From: Lampris incognitus
Taxonomy: Eukaryota; Chordata; Actinopteri; Lampriformes; Lampridae
Length of the DNA: 64,000 bases
Direction of reading: 5' to 3'
NCBI RefSeq assembly: GCF_029633865.1
Contig: NC_079221.1
Coordinates: forward strand, 97,001-161,000
Of this stretch, positions 62,334 to 64,000 are shown piece after piece (position 1 is the stretch's first letter; each line of letters starts with the position of its first letter). The position numbers were made by a program, and so were the translations under genes. Below the pieces are notes generated by a model. It had not been told where the DNA came from. It saw only the letters and a list, made by a program, of their open reading frames with translations, and did no database searches.

Positions 62334-62690
62334 TTGAACTTGGAAAAGAAAGTGATAATGGCGGCTGCAGCAGGAACGGTCTCCTTGTTACAGCAGCAGT
62401 TAATGAGGCCCGTGTTCGACGGAGCAGAGGATAAGTACGATCTGTGGGAGACAAGATTTCTTAGCCGGTTACACATTCTGAAATTAAAAGACACTATTTT
62501 ACAAGCACCAGCCGACGGTGCCGATGCTAACGCTATAGCTACAGATGTAGCAAGAAATGCAGACTGTTATGCACAATTAGTAAATTCACTTGATGATAAG
62601 TCTGTCATTAATAAGACACGATGCTGCTGAAGATGGCCGCAAAGCTCTAAAAATATTGAGAGCACTATACAGGTAAAAGCAAGCCCAGGA
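62334..62690 (+). pseudogene. Ty1/copia gag, N-terminal part, broken
   Basis: Starts at an ATG at 62,334, with a second possible ATG at 62,358. The product shows FDGAEDKYDLWETRFLSRL, the hallmark opening of copia-type gag (retrotran_gag/UBN2-like), followed by a helical region. Gag-like similarity continues to about 62,700, where the Ty3/gypsy insertion begins. A fossil. Confidence 0.82.
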
Positions 62691-62706
62691 TTCTGAATCT
62701 GTACAC

Positions 62707-62916
62707 TGTAATGTCCGTAGACGCCTTGTCTTACTGACATAAGAATAATTCAAGAACGAGCCGACTTCGTAGGTTCTTAACTGTGTAGCTTTTACTAGCG
62801 TTCATCCGACATACAACCTTCATAACATGCGCTTCTCACTTCCTGTATACGTCACACGCACTGCACGTACACCCGTGAGTAGGTCAAGTTAAACACGTGA
62901 CCTTTCATTCATTACA
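62707..62916 (-). repeat. Ty3/gypsy 3' LTR (210 bp)
   Basis: Bounded by the perfect 7-bp inverted ends TGTAATG and CATTACA. On the element strand it is preceded by the polypurine tract AGAGGGGGAGA (62,917-62,927). The five bases beyond it, TACAC (62,702-62,706), would be one copy of the target-site duplication; the other copy is outside the window. Confidence 0.85.
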
Positions 62917-62927
62917 TCTCCCCCTCT
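62917..62927 (-). other. Polypurine tract of the Ty3/gypsy element
   Basis: AGAGGGGGAGA on the element strand, touching the start of the LTR: the expected plus-strand DNA primer. A second purine run, AAAAGGGGGG, lies about 40 bp upstream. Confidence 0.75.
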
Positions 62928-63000
62928 AAGATGATTTTCTAACCTGTATATCACCCCCCTTTTCACAAAAAATCCCCCACAGTACACAAGTCCATAGGCC

Positions 63001-63999
63001 TCACAAATCCAGCCGGATTGCAGGCTTGCTCACCCTGCCAGAGCGAGTAACATATGGTGTGGACGTTGGCATTTCTGCTGCTCGGGACTCATCCGTGTTT
63101 CCACTCTCCCCTGGAGTGACATGGTCAGGATCCCTGCTGACAAAGGTGAGTGTTTTAGGTGTGGCCAACAGGTGGCGCCTGTTCCTTCTGTAATGTTCAC
63201 CTTGAGCTGTCTCCACTATGTAGGATCTGGGAGTGGAGCTCTGACTGTGAACAACTGCTGGCATTGTCCATGTTTTCTGTCCATCAAGTTTGGTGAGTAC
63301 TGCGTCACCCGAGTTCAGTGGGCGCAGTGTCCGCACGCCGTTCCTGCGGTTGTAGTAGAAAGCCTGCCTCGATTTGGCTGCGGCGTCAGCGGTTTTGATC
63401 AGTTCCTCTTTAGGCCAGGCCGGTTTCAGGTTATGCTGCAATGTGGGTAAGGTGGTTCTGAGTCTCCTACCCATGAGCAATTCCGCTGGACTGGCTCCAG
63501 TGGAAGAAGAGGGTGTAGCTCTGTATGTCAACAGGGCGAGGAGAGGGTCTTCCTGCCTTAATATGCTTTTGGCTATCTGAACAGCCCTCTCTGCCTGTCC
63601 ATTACTCTGGGGGTAGTGTGGGCTTGAAGTCACATGGATGAAATCATAATCCTCACTGAACCTCCTCATCTCTTCTGAAACTAGCTGTGTCCCATTATCG
63701 CTAACTACAATTTCAGGGATACCAAAACGTGCAAATGTAGCCTTCAGCCTAGCTACAACCTGACTGCTAGTAGTTGTTGGTAGATTTAGGATCTCCAAAA
63801 ACCTGGAATAATAGTCAGACACTATCAAGTAGTTTTGCTTTTTGTACTCACACAGGTCTATGCCAACTTTCTGCCATGGTCTGGATGGGAGCTCACTTGA
63901 CATTAAAGGCTCTTTTCTCTGTGTGTTCTTGTGTTCTCTGCAGAATTGACATTGCTGTATCTTTGTTGTAATGTGCTCTGTCATTTTGGGCCACCACAC
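63001..63999 (-). CDS. Ty3/gypsy pol, integrase and C-terminal tail (partial)
   Basis: Open from the window edge to a stop at 63,001 (about 332 residues, 5' end outside). It begins in the zinc-binding region (CQFCREHK). It then shows the integrase core with its catalytic acidic residues in GIDLCEY, VVSDNGTQ and QSNGQAERAV, followed by LLTYRATPSSSTGASPAELL and a C-terminal tail ending TRSGRVSKP. The family's integrase joins the element DNA to the host chromosome. Reverse transcriptase and RNase H must lie to the right. Confidence 0.88.
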   Translation of the reverse strand: MWWPKMTEHITTKIQQCQFCREHKNTQRKEPLMSSELPSRPWQKVGIDLCEYKKQNYLIVSDYYSRFLEILNLPTTTSSQVVARLKATFARFGIPEIVVSDNGTQLVSEEMRRFSEDYDFIHVTSSPHYPQSNGQAERAVQIAKSILRQEDPLLALLTYRATPSSSTGASPAELLMGRRLRTTLPTLQHNLKPAWPKEELIKTADAAAKSRQAFYYNRRNGVRTLRPLNSGDAVLTKLDGQKTWTMPAVVHSQSSTPRSYIVETAQGEHYRRNRRHLLATPKTLTFVSRDPDHVTPGESGNTDESRAAEMPTSTPYVTRSGRVSKPAIRLDL

Positions 64000-64000
64000 T

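Larger units (their letters stand above)
61829..62706 (+). mobile_element. Ty1/copia LTR retrotransposon, 5' part, broken
   Basis: A sense-strand fossil: LTR, primer-binding site, leader and the first part of gag, then interrupted by another element at 62,707. The primer-binding site and the gag motifs both point to the Ty1/copia superfamily. The rest of the element is not in the window. Age cannot be measured without the second LTR. Confidence 0.85.
62707..64000 (-). mobile_element. Ty3/gypsy LTR retrotransposon, 3' part, nested in the copia gag
   Basis: Antisense element entering from the right window edge. From its 5' side to its 3' side it shows the integrase part of pol, a polypurine tract and the 3' LTR. 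The LTR sits directly in copia gag sequence, so this element arrived later. The integrase resembles the mag-like group of Ty3/gypsy (TSSPHYPQSNGQAERAVQ), a tentative assignment. What is visible looks well kept, so it is probably young. Confidence 0.85.

Noticed and set aside
63121-63971. Plus-strand open frames opposite the Ty3/gypsy integrase
   Set aside because: Shadows of the antisense pol frame, without recognisable motifs.
1-64000. tRNA, rRNA or other structured RNA genes, and host protein genes
   Set aside because: No cloverleaf, rRNA core or exon-like frame with a recognisable domain was seen. The only tRNA-related sequence is the primer-binding site at 62,142.

Overview
The window holds no host gene that I can support. 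It looks like a stretch of constitutive-type satellite DNA from a vertebrate, most likely a ray-finned fish. The fish call rests on the mobile elements: a Tc1-like transposon whose terminal repeat starts CACTGCTCAAAAAAATAAAG and an L1-clade LINE, both of types common in teleosts, plus a Ty1/copia and a Ty3/gypsy retrotransposon. The species cannot be told from the sequence.

Positions 1 to 61,828 are one satellite array, apart from the insertions listed below. The basic monomer is about 178-180 bp, and nearly every well-kept copy carries one HindIII site (AAGCTT). Two kinds of complex block interrupt the monomers. Thirteen 'C-blocks' (about 750 bp each, 1.96-34.65 kb) consist of a non-monomeric segment (called U here), an A-rich tract, and a palindromic cassette made of an inverted monomer facing a direct monomer. 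Five 'D-blocks' (about 1.05 kb each, 38.26-60.52 kb) carry a diverged U segment with an extra tail of about 220 bp, and the same palindromic cassette turned round and placed on the other side of U. Blocks plus a variable number of monomers form higher-order units of about 1.3-2.2 kb in the C domain and about 2.9-4.5 kb in the D domain.

Region by region: 1-19.8 kb, C-type higher-order units, with a solo LTR at 13.27-13.61 kb; 19.8-29.4 kb, a pure monomer tract with a near-perfect 3,569-bp tandem duplication; 29.4-34.65 kb, three more C units; 34.65-38.26 kb, monomers with orphan cassette ends; 38.26-61.83 kb, older, diverged monomers and D units. This last part is split at 47.65-53.73 kb by a broken antisense L1-like LINE that contains a 5'-truncated Tc1 transposon. 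At 61.83 kb the array is cut by a Ty1/copia LTR element, whose gag region is in turn interrupted at 62.71 kb by an antisense Ty3/gypsy element that runs off the window.

The array shows a gradient from recently homogenised DNA (21-29 kb) to decayed, transposon-laden DNA (beyond 38 kb). This is the pattern expected when moving from an active satellite core to its edge, but whether the array is centromeric, pericentromeric or subtelomeric cannot be settled here. The most unusual feature is the palindromic cassette found in both orientations with shared breakpoints.
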